Shown: one piece after another, positions 1 through 13,100 of the stretch
How the letters are laid out: each line of letters opens with the position of its first letter
How positions within the stretch are numbered: position 1 is the first letter of the stretch
Origin: Rhinopomastus cyanomelas
Taxonomy: Eukaryota; Chordata; Aves; Bucerotiformes; Rhinopomastidae
Direction of reading: 5' to 3'
NCBI GenBank assembly: GCA_013400115.1
Contig: VXBP01000347.1
Span: 144,899-208,898 of the forward strand
DNA length: 64,000 nucleotides
Made by a program: the position numbers and the translations under genes
Notes under the pieces: model-generated
Databases searched by the model: none
Told to the model about the DNA's origin: nothing
Seen by the model: only the letters and a program-made list of their open reading frames with translations

Positions 1-1791
1 GGGAGTTTCTTAAACTAACACCTCACTGGCCATTCACCTCAAAGGGAACAAGTGATCAGTACAGATGGGTTGGAGCTGAAACTGTTGTTTAGTCTTGAAA
101 CACTAGGGCAGAGAGATTTGCCTTTTCTTAATGTTTTCTTAAGTAAGTCCTAACTTAAGTGGGAAACCTCAGTAGCAGGCTGCCCAGTAGGAGGGCCCAG
201 CTAAGAGGATTCAGTGATAATTGCTCCACATTACAAATTTAGTCCACATAACAAACATTTTCACAATCAAACGATGCCCAAGAGGAAGGATTCCCATCAG
301 CTAGCAAGGACTAAGTTGTGGCTGCTGCAGCAGGCACACGCGTGGAGCGAGGGACATAAAACCTGGCAAGAATGATCTGGTCTCCTCAACGAGGCCAGGC
401 TACAGCTCAAAGGACAACCCAGTGTCATTCCTCATGGCCCTGAGTCTTTGATAAGGTGCATTTGCTTCCTTCCTTCCAGGCTGCCACAGAGATACTGAGG
501 CACCTCTGTCTATTTTAGAGCCACACGTTTCAGCAGAGAGACAAGCTCGGGAGAAAGCAGGGTGTAAGAGGTGCAAGAGGAGTTGCACAATTAGCTCCAC
601 ACTCAAAAGCTGCCCACACTGCTGCCCTCACCCTGGCAAACACATCACCCTCTCCTCCTCCACCTCCAGAGCTGACGCACAAGAGGAAGTCTTCAGGCAG
701 TCTGGAGTGTTGGATTCCTTCAGCTCTCATGAGCACAACCAGTTGCCTTTTGACTCATTTGGTTTTTTTCTTGGCGGGGGGGAAGGATGGTGAATCACCA
801 AACCTCCCTTTCCAGGGAGGGAAACCTCACATCTAAGAGATTTAATGCCCGAGGTCGAGGAGGACAGCTGAGCTGCCCGACTCATTATGAGGAAGCAGTG
901 GGGTTAATTTGCTTTCTTTTTGTTTCCCTTCAGCCCAGGTGTGTGTTTATACAGGAAAATCACACATGCAGTAACCCAGAGCTGTGCACCCAGGTGCCCG
1001 CGTGGTTTCCAACACAACCCAGGGAGGCAGGAGGCATCTCTGCTTCAGCCACCCCACCTCCCCACACTGCAAACCAAACCATAGAAGCTTTATGAGAACA
1101 TAAAAGCTGCTCAGCTGTGCTCCAGGGCTCCCACAAGACAAGTAACCCAAGCCCCAGCACAGCACAGGCTTGTCCCTGACTGCTTCCTCTATGATGAGCC
1201 ATGAGGAAAACCACACAGACGCCTTTTCCAGTTGCTGGGGAAGGTTTTGGACAGGCAGGTAGCAAAACTGCTGAACTCATATCACACACAGCAACCTGCA
1301 TGAGTCCAGCTTCTTAAACAAAGGTGGTTTGTGCTAAGAAAAACAACCAGGATGGTTCCAGTTGATGCAGCTGGCCCCTTGGGTTCAAAAGCTCTAGCTT
1401 TGTTTGGTATCTGTGTCTATAGGTAACAGAAATGCAAGTGACATTTAATCAGAGGAAGCTTAGGCCCATGTGCTGAGCCAAACCTGCCTGCATTTGCTGT
1501 CCAGACTTGAAAAGAATCCTGAGCATTCAATAACTGATTGAAAGAACATCGCCAGACGCAGTGCGAGCGGCCACTGATGCTCACAAGAACTCAGAACACA
1601 CATAAAACAAGAGCATCAGTGCCTCTCTGCTCCCCTCAGTCACCATGAGGAGTTGCCCAAGCACAGTAGAGCCTGTGTCTTGCTGTCCTAGGGCCAGCTT
1701 CCAGCACCCACAGCAACAAGCCAGGAATACTGGTTGGGACATCCCTGTCCTGGTCCTTGAGCATCTCTGCTGCAAGCTCTAGCATTACCCT

Positions 1792-2146
1792 ACCTGGAGA
1801 CTGAGGGGTGACCTCATTAATGTCGATAAATATCTGAGGGGTGGGTGTCAGGAGGATGGAGCCAGGCTCTGCTCAGGGGCATCTAGTGACAGGACAAGGG
1901 GCAGTGGGTGTCAGCTGGAACACAGGAGGTTCCACATCAATATGAGAAGGAACTTCTTCCCAGTGAGGGTGACAGAGCCCTGGAACAGGCTGCCCAGGGA
2001 GGTTGTGGAGTCTCCTTCACTGGAGATGTTTAAGACCCACCTGGATGTGTTCCTGTGTGACTTGGTCTGGGTGATCCTCCTGTGTCAGGGGGATTGGACT
2101 GGATGATCTTTCAAGGTCCCGTCCAATCCCTAATGATTCTATGACT
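1792..2146 (+). mobile_element. CR1 LINE 3' fragment
   Basis: A 5'-truncated CR1 runs from the gactgaggggtgacctcatt region to the terminal taatgattctatg. It is a long, good-quality copy with no intact ORF. Confidence 0.93.
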
Positions 2147-3866
2147 CTACCTACCTGCTCTGTACAGGAGCTTTTTCTTTCAACTATTCTGCACCCCTTT
2201 TCTGCCATTTCATCAGCTGTCTCTCAGTGCCACCGTGGGAAGATGGTGTGAGGTGCACGTGTGATCACACTAGACCAGACTCTCCTCCCAAAGGCTCCCA
2301 GCCTGGCCAGCCTCCCCTTACAAAGGAACTGCTCCGGTCCCTTAGCCATTCTAACCGTGTTTCCATTCCGTCTCCAGCTCCGCCGTCCTTTCTGACAACA
2401 CAAGCCAGAACCACACAGACTGTTTAAGCTCCTCAGTGATGCCAGACTGCATGCCTCTGCCAGCATTACCCTGACACCCCCATTCCCAGAGTCACAGTCT
2501 AGCTGACACCTGAGCCGTCACGGCATCGAGTCGCCCACATCGTGGTAGGCCAATGACATCTCCAGCATCTAGCTCTGAGGTTGCAGCTACTGGTTTTCTC
2601 CACGTCTCCATTTTGAGGACTAGGCTGAAATCCCCACTGGATTAGTGGACAGTTAGGAAACAACCTCAACTCTTGTGGCTCCAACTTGTTTAGATTAGCA
2701 AATCTGGCAGTTCCAAAGTCATAAGCTTATTATTTTTAGCCAAAGGCTGATGTGCAGGAGTGGAGGAGTTAACACCTCACTCCTACCAGCCCCAAAGCAA
2801 GACTTAACACGCCTCCTAACTGCAGCGTTAAGCTAGACATACGGGAACCCCACAGGGAGGTTCCCACCTTTGAACAGCAAGAAATAGTGAAAATCATGGT
2901 TTTGCTCAATATGCCTGTTTGCAGCTGGCTACAAGCTCATCTGGAAGCAAAAGCAGCTACACATACAGAGCATCCCACCTCCAACATCCCATCCTGAGCA
3001 GCTCCAGCTGCCAACAGCTTCCCTGCCCTGTGGGGCACACAGAGAGCTTTCTCGCTTCAGGGCGGTGAAGTTGAAGTCAGTTTGGCAAGTGATGGATTCA
3101 GCAGAAGAAAATACCCGCTGTGGTTACTTAAAGTGCTGGTCTCCCAAGAGACCAAAGGCTTTGCTGGCCAGAGGACACCCTTCCCTGTAACCCCTAAACC
3201 TACCAGAAGTTTGTCTTCAGATCCTGTCAGAGGCTGGCACTGAATCATCCTCCAAAAGCAGTTCTTTTGAGAGGAGAAGCGAGGGTGGAAGACTTCCAGT
3301 GGCCACAACACTCAGGCACTCCACAAGGAAGAGCTGCTGAGGCTCAACAGCTAGTTGTCTGTTATTTCACACAGATGATGCTTCCAGCCTGGCCACAGCA
3401 GGGCTTGCTCTTGCCCTCACACCACATAGCTAGTCATTTGACAATAGCATAGAGAGAGTAATAAATCAACACTTCAGTGCTGCTTTAGAGACTCCAGAAG
3501 CAAATCCAGAAGAGACAAAGAGGAGTCAACACCAACACACTCCCAGCAAATATTCCCCAATCCCTGAAGCACACCAGCACACAAGCTGCTGTTTCCACCA
3601 AGTCTTTGTGCACCTGCAGTCTTCAACATGCTGCAGGACACAAAGACAGATGCTGTTGCCTAGAAGCTGCCTCCTCCTCTCCTTGGGAAGGATGTGACAA
3701 GTGGGCTTTATGTTCTGAGTAATAGGACAAGCATCAAGTGTTGGGAAACTGAGTGCAGGTGAAGAGCTGGTCTGCTTAACAGAGGACTTCTCCTCACGGG
3801 CTCCCAAAGAGACTAACCACAGGGATTACGTGCAAAACGAATCCACAGAGATTTCAAGTAGCTGTT

Positions 3867-4045
3867 AGAATCACAGAATGGTTTAGGTTAGAAGGGACCT
3901 TGAAGTTCCTCTAGTTCCAAGCCCCATGGCCATGGGCAGTGACTCAAAGTTCCTGGCTTTGGACACTTGCAGGGAAGGATCATCCACAATTTGTTCCAGT
4001 GTCTCAGCTCTCTCACAATAAAGAGTTTCTTTCTGGTTTAGTCCA
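3867..4045 (-). mobile_element. CR1 LINE 3' fragment (older subfamily)
   Basis: It begins agaatcacagaatggtttag and continues with the ggttagaagggaccttgaag head, followed by a diverged body. It is more degraded than the other copies. Confidence 0.75.
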
Positions 4046-4611
4046 AAGCATCAGATGAGCCATACTAACACCACCAGAAGGCATCACTGGGGAGTCTGCT
4101 GCCATCCTTTACCCTGATGACAGCAGCCAGTACGGGTGGGGACTGTCACAAAAAGCAGCAGCTATGTGTGAGAAGTGAAACACTACCATGTTTTGAACTG
4201 ATTTTAAAAGTATTTATACAGAAATAGCCTGGGCACTCAAAGCAGAGCTCTGAAAGCAGCTGCTCAGCACAGGAGAGGGTTGGGTACCTACACCCCAGGC
4301 AGACATTCCAGCAACAAGGTTCTGGTGGACAGAGAAAACATGTGGTTTCACACACACATTCCAGCCAGCTCCCATTCCCAGCCCCTCTGCTGCTCACTGC
4401 AGGGCTTGGCAAGCTGACATGTACCTATCCCTTCCTACAAAGCCACACCAGTCCCATGCCCTTCTTACTACCATCCCTTTCCAAACTATTTATCAGGAGG
4501 AAAATCTTCTCTCCTGAATGGAGCATTAACAGGCAACTACTAGGTTTCAAGACCTTGTCCTCACCTCTTCCTCCCCAAGCAGAAATGGGAGCTGTGGTGG
4601 TCAGATTTAAA

Positions 4612-4878
4612 TAGAGCCTGGAGGTGTTTAAGGCCAGGCTGGATGGGGCTCTGGCCAGCCAGCAGCCCTTGTGTGTGTGCCAGAACACTCTCCCTCCCCT
4701 TTTACAACTTGGGGAGGCTTCAAGCAAAACCAAGAGGACCAACAATACCCTAAAATCCATTGGGTCTTGCAGGTTTAAACACAGGACTGTGTGACTTGGT
4801 CTAGGTGATCCTGCTGTGGCAGGGGGATTGGACTAGATGATCTTTCAAGGTCGCTCCCAATCCCTAATGAGTCTATGA
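4612..4878 (+). mobile_element. CR1 LINE fragments, broken copy
   Basis: A piece at 4612-4665 (gaggtgtttaaggccaggct) and the terminal piece at 4784-4878 (cttggtctaggtgatcctgc to gagtctatga) are separated by about 120 unrelated bases. They may be one disrupted copy or two insertions. Confidence 0.7.
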
Positions 4879-5272
4879 AGTTCATTTACATTGACTAACC
4901 AGATCCAGACAAGTTCTGGGTATACAGATGCCTACAAAGCCTGCTTGACTGAGTACACTAAAAGCCATGCATCTCTCATATAAAACTATTCTGTCTACAA
5001 GAAGCTCAAATCTGCTTTGAACAGCTTTTGGCTAAAAGATGTTCAGTCCCTGAACTTGAACCGAGAGAAAGCCAAGTGCCACAGCGGGGATTCTTAGTTG
5101 ATGATACTCTGAAGAGCCAGAGAAGGCTCATGCCAGATGTTCTCCTCCAGATCTTTGGCTTGAAGGGTACACAAATTTAGGAGAGCAAGTGGAAAAATCT
5201 CTCATGGTTATGCAAAAAGTGGGTGCAGCAGCATCTCCACCCTTGGGAAAGGTGCACTGGAAGAGCTGAACT

Positions 5273-5330
5273 CACAGAATCATTAGGGATTGGAAGGGAC
5301 CTCGAAAGATCATCTAGTCCAACTCTTGCA
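5273..5330 (-). mobile_element. CR1 LINE 3' end (short)
   Basis: Only the terminal ~58 bases are recognisable, beginning tcacagaatcattagggatt. Confidence 0.85.
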
Positions 5331-6973
5331 GCCAAATGCCAGAGCAGTTAGGGAACTTGTCAAGACAGAGGTGTCCACATACAGACAGTCTCTGTCAATC
5401 ACACAGTTGCTAGATCAGTGGGTGGCAACACAATCAGTTGAAAGGAACTGATCCTGTTGCAGCACTCATCTGGGCTAAGACCGCATCCATCCCCCTGGTG
5501 CCGAGAGAACGTGTCGGCAGCGCAAGCGTAACTACATGTTGCTTCATGCAACGTGCCTCCCAGACTGCTGCTGTGGTCTGTGCACTGCTCACACAGCCAG
5601 GAGCAGCCTTTCCAGAGCTTCACCTCTGCGGCTTTATCAGCATAAAAAAGGCTGGCTGAGTGAAAGGCTGAGACTCAGGATAAAGCTGTCTCCAGCCCAT
5701 GTTTATAGGAACCAGCTCCATAATTTGCTAAAGGACCTGGTACTACAGAGAGCAGACAGAAACTCAGAGTGGCTTAGTTATGCTGCAATTACACCTAATT
5801 AACTAACTAACTTTAAACTACCTGCAAGGGACAGACCTTATTACAGGGAGAATCAATGGTCAGTGGTGAGTAAGCAGCGCAAGAGCTGTGTTATTTGTTT
5901 CACCAGTGGCAGCACTTGCCCAGGGCTGCTGCCAGCACGATGCCCCAAGCCCTTTCGGAAGCACCAGCAGGCAGATTGTGTCTGGTCAGGTCCCTGTTTA
6001 AAGGGCCACCATAAACACCACTTGAAGATGCCTTCTGCACCTGACCTGACACAGACAGCAGTTCACACTGAGCCTTGCTGCCACTTTGCTCCCAGAAGCA
6101 TCAAGTGCTGCAGGGCCCTCGATGATCACCTTAGTACTTGAACACAAGACTCCAGACAGCTTTCTGAGGAGCCTACTACTAAAGCCTCCTGTGGTTCTCC
6201 ATCAACTGCATGAATTTGGGGAACTGGAACAAAAGAGGGATCACCTATAAACCAAGGGAGAGAAGAGCCAGCAGTTCCATTGTTTCCTTGAAATGAACTG
6301 AGGAGAAGCTGCCCACTGGGAGTGCACTCCTCCTTTTCTACTTGCCCAGGAAGACAAAATCCTGCCCATTTAACACATCCACTAGCCTCACAAATCCTCA
6401 TTCCTCAGACTCATCCAGTGGAAAAGCTGCTTGGCATGCCTCACCCTTTGATACGGGGCAGTTCCTACACCAAACTGGCAACCAACTGACTTTGGCCCCA
6501 GGACTGAGGCACAATGCCATTCCCCAGGCTCTCCCAGGGTCAGTGGTTCCTTGTGCAGGCACAGGAAATACCAGAGTGGAGAGATGCGAATACGTAACCA
6601 ACAAGAGACAATTTCCTTCCCAACCCTTTCTTTTTGGAAGGAGAAGGAACAAGCCAAGAACAAGCCCAAAGCTGATGCCAAGAAGCCTCCTGCGTTCCCC
6701 TCCAAAAGCCACCGAGATCCATACACATCAGGACTGTGCAAAGGGCCTTCCCCCACAATGCTCAAAACTCAACAGGAAGAAAAAGACACCAGAATTTGAT
6801 TTAAAGAGTTGGTAGCCAAAAAAAGCCTGAGGATCCAGAACCTTCCTGCCCACCATTGAAGGAAACAAATCAGTGCATCCAGCCAGACCCATGGCACATA
6901 GCATGGAGCCGATGCTTTTGCCTGCCCAGATCAGCCACACTCAACAGTTTGATGGGTTTGCGCCTGCTGGTAG

Positions 6974-7050
6974 AACCTTTAGGGATTGGAAGGGACCACA
7001 AAAGATCATCTAGCCCAATCCCCCTGCCACAGCAGGACCACCTAGACTAG
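6974..7050 (-). mobile_element. CR1 LINE 3' end (short)
   Basis: The terminal segment tagggattggaagggacc to accacctagactag is present, but the last direct-repeat unit is missing. Confidence 0.85.
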
Positions 7051-7962
7051 AAACTTCTCTGTGCTGCTTTATGTAACAGGCAAAAGTACAAGACCTTTCT
7101 GGACTAACCCCACCAGATCCAAGGATTATCTCCAGGCAGCCAAGATACCCTCCACGCTCATCGGAGCTTCAGGAGTCCATTCTCCAGCGCAAACACAACG
7201 TGCATCTAAGTCAAATCAAGTACAAGTTATTTCCAAATTACTCACCAGCTGCTGCTGAAGCAAAAGGATCTCCCAAACTATTAAATAAACAACGTCAAGG
7301 ATGGCTTGAAAACATTCATGTAAGTTGCACTGAAGTGTTTTATGCAATTGTTTGTCTCAAGTGCTCCACATTTCCCTACATGCTCAAAGGCTTCAGGAGC
7401 TCTACTCCAAGCACATTCATTTGTTTAATGGAACTTGAATAATGTGTTTTGTCCATCGTCCAAAACACCGAAGGCTTTGTGTCAGCCTTTTGTTTCTCTA
7501 ATGACAAGGGAGCCCTGCTCTCACCCTTCTGAACACACAGCTCAGAGGCAGGAGTCTGGATCAGAAAGATGCAAGGAGGTTTAGGGCCAGGTTACTACTT
7601 ACGTTAACCACCCGCGTTCACGTTGGCTGGAGCCATCCTTGGGGAAGAGCCACAACTGAAGGAACCCCAGACACAAGGCAGGATGGCTGCATCCTGCCAG
7701 CACACAGAACCGAAGCAGAAAGGCAACGCAGGACTTCAGAGCCCACCCGACAAAAAGCAACTCCATAAAAATGTGCTAGGAGGTCACATTATCAAGGACT
7801 TGGCATTTTCAGGTCGTGAACATTCTGCGGTGCCACAAAGCCAGGTACTTCTGTGATGAGGCTGCTTGTTACAGAACTGCTCAGGCTCATAAACTCAGGA
7901 TGACAGCTCTTGCTTTTGTCTCCTCCAAACCAGGTTAAGAAGTGGCTCAAAAAAAATGATAG

Positions 7963-8131
7963 AATCACAAGGGATTGAAAGGGACCTTGAAAGACCATCT
8001 AGCCCAATCCCCCTGCCACAGCAGGATCACCTAGCCCAAGTCACAACAGAATCACAGAATCATTAGGGATTGGAAGGGACCTCCAAAGATCATCCAGTCC
8101 AATCCCCCTGCCACAGCAGGATCACCTGGAT
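7963..8131 (-). mobile_element. Two tandem CR1 LINE 3' ends
   Basis: Two CR1 3' ends in the same orientation abut: 7963-8046 and 8050-8131. Each starts with agaatcaca and runs to cagcaggatcacct. One probably inserted at the tail of the other. Confidence 0.88.
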
Positions 8132-8521
8132 TCTGTGAGCACAAGCAGCCTCTCAGGCTGCAGAAATGAAACACTGGACATGAGCCAGTCCTGACCTGGC
8201 TGCTAAGTGTCAAGAGAGCCGAGCGAGGACTAACCTTTCCCAGCTAGACTGAGCTTGCCATGCTGGCAAGACTAAGTTTATCACAGCACAACCAAGCATG
8301 ATTCAGAGACCAGCAAAGCTTAGACTAATTTCTTTTTTAGACTAGACTAATTAGACTAATTTTCATTTCTAAACCAGCCAGAACAGCACCTAGGTTCAGA
8401 GGAAGATTCCCAGAAGAAGAGAGTAAAGTTTGGAATGCCTGGTAAGAGCTTAAGAAGCCCAGGACTTCGAGGTGGGGTGCTGGAAATGGGTGCCTCACCA
8501 CAACAACAAAGCAACCTGTAT

Positions 8522-9246
8522 GATCACAGAGTGTCAGAGGTTGGAAGGGACATCCAAAGCAGCATCACCTAGGGCAGGCCACACAGGAACACGTCCAGGC
8601 AGGTTTTAAGAGCCTCCTCCACCTCCTGGGCACCCTGTTGCAGTGTTCCATCACCATCACAGCAAAGAGGTTCCTCCTTGTGTTGAGGTGGAATGTTCTA
8701 TGTTCAAGTTTATGCCCCTTGTCCTATTACTGGGCACCACCAAAAAGAGACTGATCCCTTCTACTCGACACCAACCCCTCAGTTATTTGTAGACACTAAT
8801 CAAATCCCCTCTCAGCTTTCTCTTCTCCAGACTAAACAGCTCTTCTTGTCTCAGCCTTTCTTCATGGCAGAAATGGTCCAGTCCCTTATCATCCTCGTAG
8901 CTCTCCATCGGACTCTCTCCCATAGATCCCTGCCTCTCTTTAAATGGAGAGCCCAAAACTGAACACAGTACACCAGGAGAGAGTGGATGGGGAGAACCAC
9001 CTCCCTAGACCTGCTGAACCCACTTACCTAGATGCACCCTAGGACGCTACTGGCCCACTTGGCCACAAGGGCACACTGCTCTCCCATGGATAACTTACTG
9101 TCCACTAGGGCTTCAAGGTCTTTCTCCGTGGTGCTGCCTTCCAGCAGGACAATCCCTAACCCGTACTGGTGCCTCATGTTATTCCCCACCAGATGCAGGA
9201 CTCTACACTTGTCCTTACTGAACTTGATCTCATATTGCTACCAAAT
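8522..9246 (-). mobile_element. CR1 LINE fragment, long and old
   Basis: It starts atcacagagtgtcagaggtt and extends about 720 bases through the 3' UTR into the end of ORF2 (ttggccacaagggcacactg). The divergence is high and there are many stops. Confidence 0.85.
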
Positions 9247-10081
9247 CCTACTTGCCCCTGTGAAAGTGCCTCCCTGGCAAGCGACAGGCTCCAACCTGAA
9301 AAGTCAGATGGCATTTTAAGCTTCAGGTTGGATTCTGGTTCCTGCCCTGGCTCCTGGCACTGCATGCCCCTGACTGCAGCATGCCAGATCAACATGTCAT
9401 CAGAGAAGCACTGCTGCCGCGAACGCAGCGCTCACCAGAACCAGCCTGGCACCACATCCACACGTTCAACAGGCATTTGAACTTAAGCAAATAGCAAAGG
9501 CAAAGGCTGGAGATGCTCACTCTGGGCTCACATGGAGGAGACAGTCCTGTGCCCTGCACCAGCAACCTGGGCAAGATTTTGAACGGATGCAACTAGGATC
9601 ATCCCACTGCCTGCTGTCACAGGGACTGTTCCAGCAGCTTTCCAGTGCTGGCAACCTGATGCTCCTGGCAGGGAGGAGAATGCAAAGGTGGCCCAGCAGC
9701 AGATCACCCTGGCCAAAGCAGGACTGTAGCTGTGGCTAATAAGAAGTAATTTGTTTTTCAAAAGTCAAGAGCAAGAAAAAAAAGCCATCTGGCTGAAAGC
9801 AGATCACATCTGACAACAAGCACTAATGAAAGTTAAGAATAGAATTGAGAGAATTTATACAGGTAATTGTTGCAATGACTATCAGTTACTGGCTGGACTG
9901 AGTAACAGTCAGATCGAAGCAACTGACATGCTTTAAACACCTTCAGTTCTAAGCAGCACCAGGTCAAAATGACTTTGAAAGAGTCAAACCACCACAATAT
10001 GGTGCAGGATTGTATTCCAGTCCATTAAAATGAGCCAAATCCAATTTTTATTAGCCACAGCCATAGAAATTATCCTGCTCC

Positions 10082-10195
10082 TGCCTGGATGTGTTCCTGG
10101 GCAACTTGGTCTAGGTGATCCTGCTCTGGCAGGGGGATTGGACTAGATGATCTTTCGAGGTCCCTTCCAGTCCCTAATGTTCTGTGATTCTGTGA
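10082..10195 (+). mobile_element. CR1 LINE 3' end
   Basis: The terminal ~114 bases run from tgcctggatgtgttcctggg to ttctgtgattctgtg. Confidence 0.9.
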
Positions 10196-13100
10196 AGAGA
10201 GAAAAAGAGTCTCATGAACCCACCAGTGGTTGACATGGAGCTGCCTCACACTGTCAGCAAAACCTTGGGAGTAATTTTTATTGCGTAAGATACAGTCCCA
10301 GAAAAATGAGCCTTTGAAAGCACTTTAAAGAAATACATACATTTCCAAAAAACAACACTGAAAATCTTTAGGCTGGAGTTCTTTTGCCATGCTAGGGCTC
10401 CTGAGCGCAGCGCTCATCCAGTACAGACTAGTTTCACATCTGGGCATTACTGGACACCACATCCACCTTATCCCCCTTGCTTGTTTGCCCCCTTGCCCAC
10501 AGCATTTGCCAGCTCCACAAAGATGCCAATAATGTGATTTTTTTTCTTCCAGAAAGTGTCTGGGGGGGAGAATGCTTCTTTCTTGGCAGAAATTGCTAAA
10601 ATCCAGAGGAACACAAGTAAAATAAACCAACCCTCCACTCAGATACAGTTGTATTCCCAATCTGAAGGAGAAAAGAAGAACTAAGAAGTTCAAGCACAGG
10701 TAGCTGGGATAAAGTTACCACCACAGCCCTCCTGGCAGCCCATGCAGACAAACCAGGCCTTTGAGCATTCACAGCCCTGCCAGACTCGATCCAGCCTGGC
10801 GATGCCTCAATCCGATCACGGCCACAATTTAAGTAGGAAAGGTCTCACCCAGAAGAGATCTGCAGCACGATGCGCTTCCCACGCTTCCCGGCGTGAGGTG
10901 GGACACTTTCAAGACACTGAAAGCAAAAACACAGCAGGAGCAGCAAAGACCAGGGAGCACAGAAGCTGGCTCTTTATTGGACCCCTTGGACCATTTACAG
11001 ATGAATAAACAACTGGAAGAGGAATGTGCAGGAGCCTGGTGACCACCTTGCCCAGGATATGTTACGTGAAATATGATGGCCCAAAGGCCTTTTTATCTTG
11101 GAGCTTCTGCAGAATATCAGTGTGTTATTAATGATGATGGAATCTCCTTTGAAGGGGGCAGTGGGCAGAGGCCAATGAAGCCTCTGTGCCCAGGCAAGCC
11201 AGCCCCATGTTTGAGGGGAGGCAGGGCTCATGCAAAAGTGGGAGCTCTGTGGGCAAAAACCGGGCCCTCGGTCAAACCACAGCCAAAGTATCTCCAGTTC
11301 ATTATTCTCCCAGAACACACACGTGTCCATAGGCACATTCAAAGCTGACACATCAACGGCATCACCATCACTGCATCTCCAACTCTCAGTTGCAAAGACT
11401 GAAGTTAAGCAGCAATTCAACCCTCCTAGAGGTACGGCAGCAACTCAGCTGGAGGCAATTCAAGTTTCACTCACATTCAGAAGACCTGCAAATGCACACA
11501 AAATCCTAGATCAGATGTGATGTCAGTGACTCCAGGAAAGGACCGGAGCTGGAGGTAAGAAGCCTGTGATCCACACGCACGATTCTCAAGAGAGCCATCA
11601 GAGGTGAGCAGGAAAAATACGCCTGCGCACGCCGGCTGGGAACCGCTGAGGTGCTGTAGTTTGACGTTACCCAGCCTGGACTCCAGAGGGTCACTGCCAA
11701 ATCATTAGCCATCTCAAAATCAAACGCCAGGATTAGTATCAGCCACTGTGCAGAGGGACACCTGCCACCCCCCAAAACAGGCTGTCACCAGCTCTGGCTG
11801 GGCACTTCATTATAAGAAGCTGAAAGGGTGGTGGGAGGTCACAAGAAACCCAACAGATCTGATAAATTGCTTCATAAACCAGCTGAACAGGGAAAGCACA
11901 GCTGAGGGCACAAGGAGGCTGGTAGCCAAGGACAGATACTGAAGGATGTAAAAGATAAAGAAAGCAAAACAAAGCACGTATTGAAATAAAGCTTGACTTG
12001 ATCATCTAGAGAGGCTAAAACAACACCCTGAAGATCTGTCAGAGGGCAGAGATGCTGCAGAACTCCGTTTCAGAATAGGTTTAGACAAGCTCTGGGAGTT
12101 TTCACTGAGGAGAGGCAGTGAGATCATGTGGTGCAAGAGGCTTTTTCTTTTAACCTGGGAGATGGTTGGAGGTGGAAAAGAAGCTAAGAACCCCAAGATG
12201 CCAGCAGGATGGCTTCTCATGTGTTACAAAGCCTTGGCTCTCCTCTGTCCCAAGGGCACCCTGCATTTCTAGCTAGTCATAAATCTAGCAAAAAGAGGCT
12301 TGGCCTCCTCACCACAGCAGATGGTTGCAGCTCAGCTGCACATCGGGCAGGATAAGTTGTGTATTTGACATCTTAAAACTATCATGGAGTAGCCCAGCAT
12401 TCTGTAGAACCCACAGAACTCACTGACACGACCCTCTGTGCTTTACACAGCGACGTGGGAGTAAAGTAGTGAAGCACTGTGATGGAGAGCAGGAAAACCA
12501 GACAGTCAAAGTACCACACGGTTAAACAGCCTCACGCACTGCTCGGGAGCAGTCCGGAGGTTCTGCATAAGGTCATTCTCAAGACCTTTCCCACCTTGCA
12601 TCTTGTGAACAAGATCACAGAGTGTGTAACAGGTCCTTGTAAGCTTTTCAAGGGCTACAACAATCTCCATGTGACAAGCATCCACCTGTTAGATACCGCT
12701 AAAGGAGCATCACACACCACCCTTAGCCGCTGGGACCTCAGCAGTGTTCTCTCTATAAGCCTTTCAGAAGGCAGGGACTGGAGATAGCCTCAACTTCTGT
12801 CAGCTTTTATCATCTCAGAATCTAATAAAAAAGATCACAGCAGTGTAATTTTGATGGAAAAAATGCTGTTCATGTCTCCTGTGACATTTAACTAATCATT
12901 GTTTCAGCCAAATAACCTGACAGCACTGAGCTCAGTAGCCCATAAATGCCTCTGGTGTTTTGGTGAGCGTTTAAGGCAACACTGGCTGCTCTCCAACTCC
13001 TCTGCACACTCCACTATGGACACACACGCGCTTCCCTTAACCCTTCAAACCCCTCCAAACCCTCAGATCAACCACTAATGACTTCTTGTGCTTACACTTA

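Noticed and set aside
6342..6815. 157-codon open frame on plus
   Set aside because: No recognisable family, no splice context and overlapping open frames on the other strand. It lies in the RAB11FIP3 intron.
10995..11420. 141-codon open frame on minus
   Set aside because: Unremarkable composition, no motif and no neighbouring exon in phase. Treated as chance.
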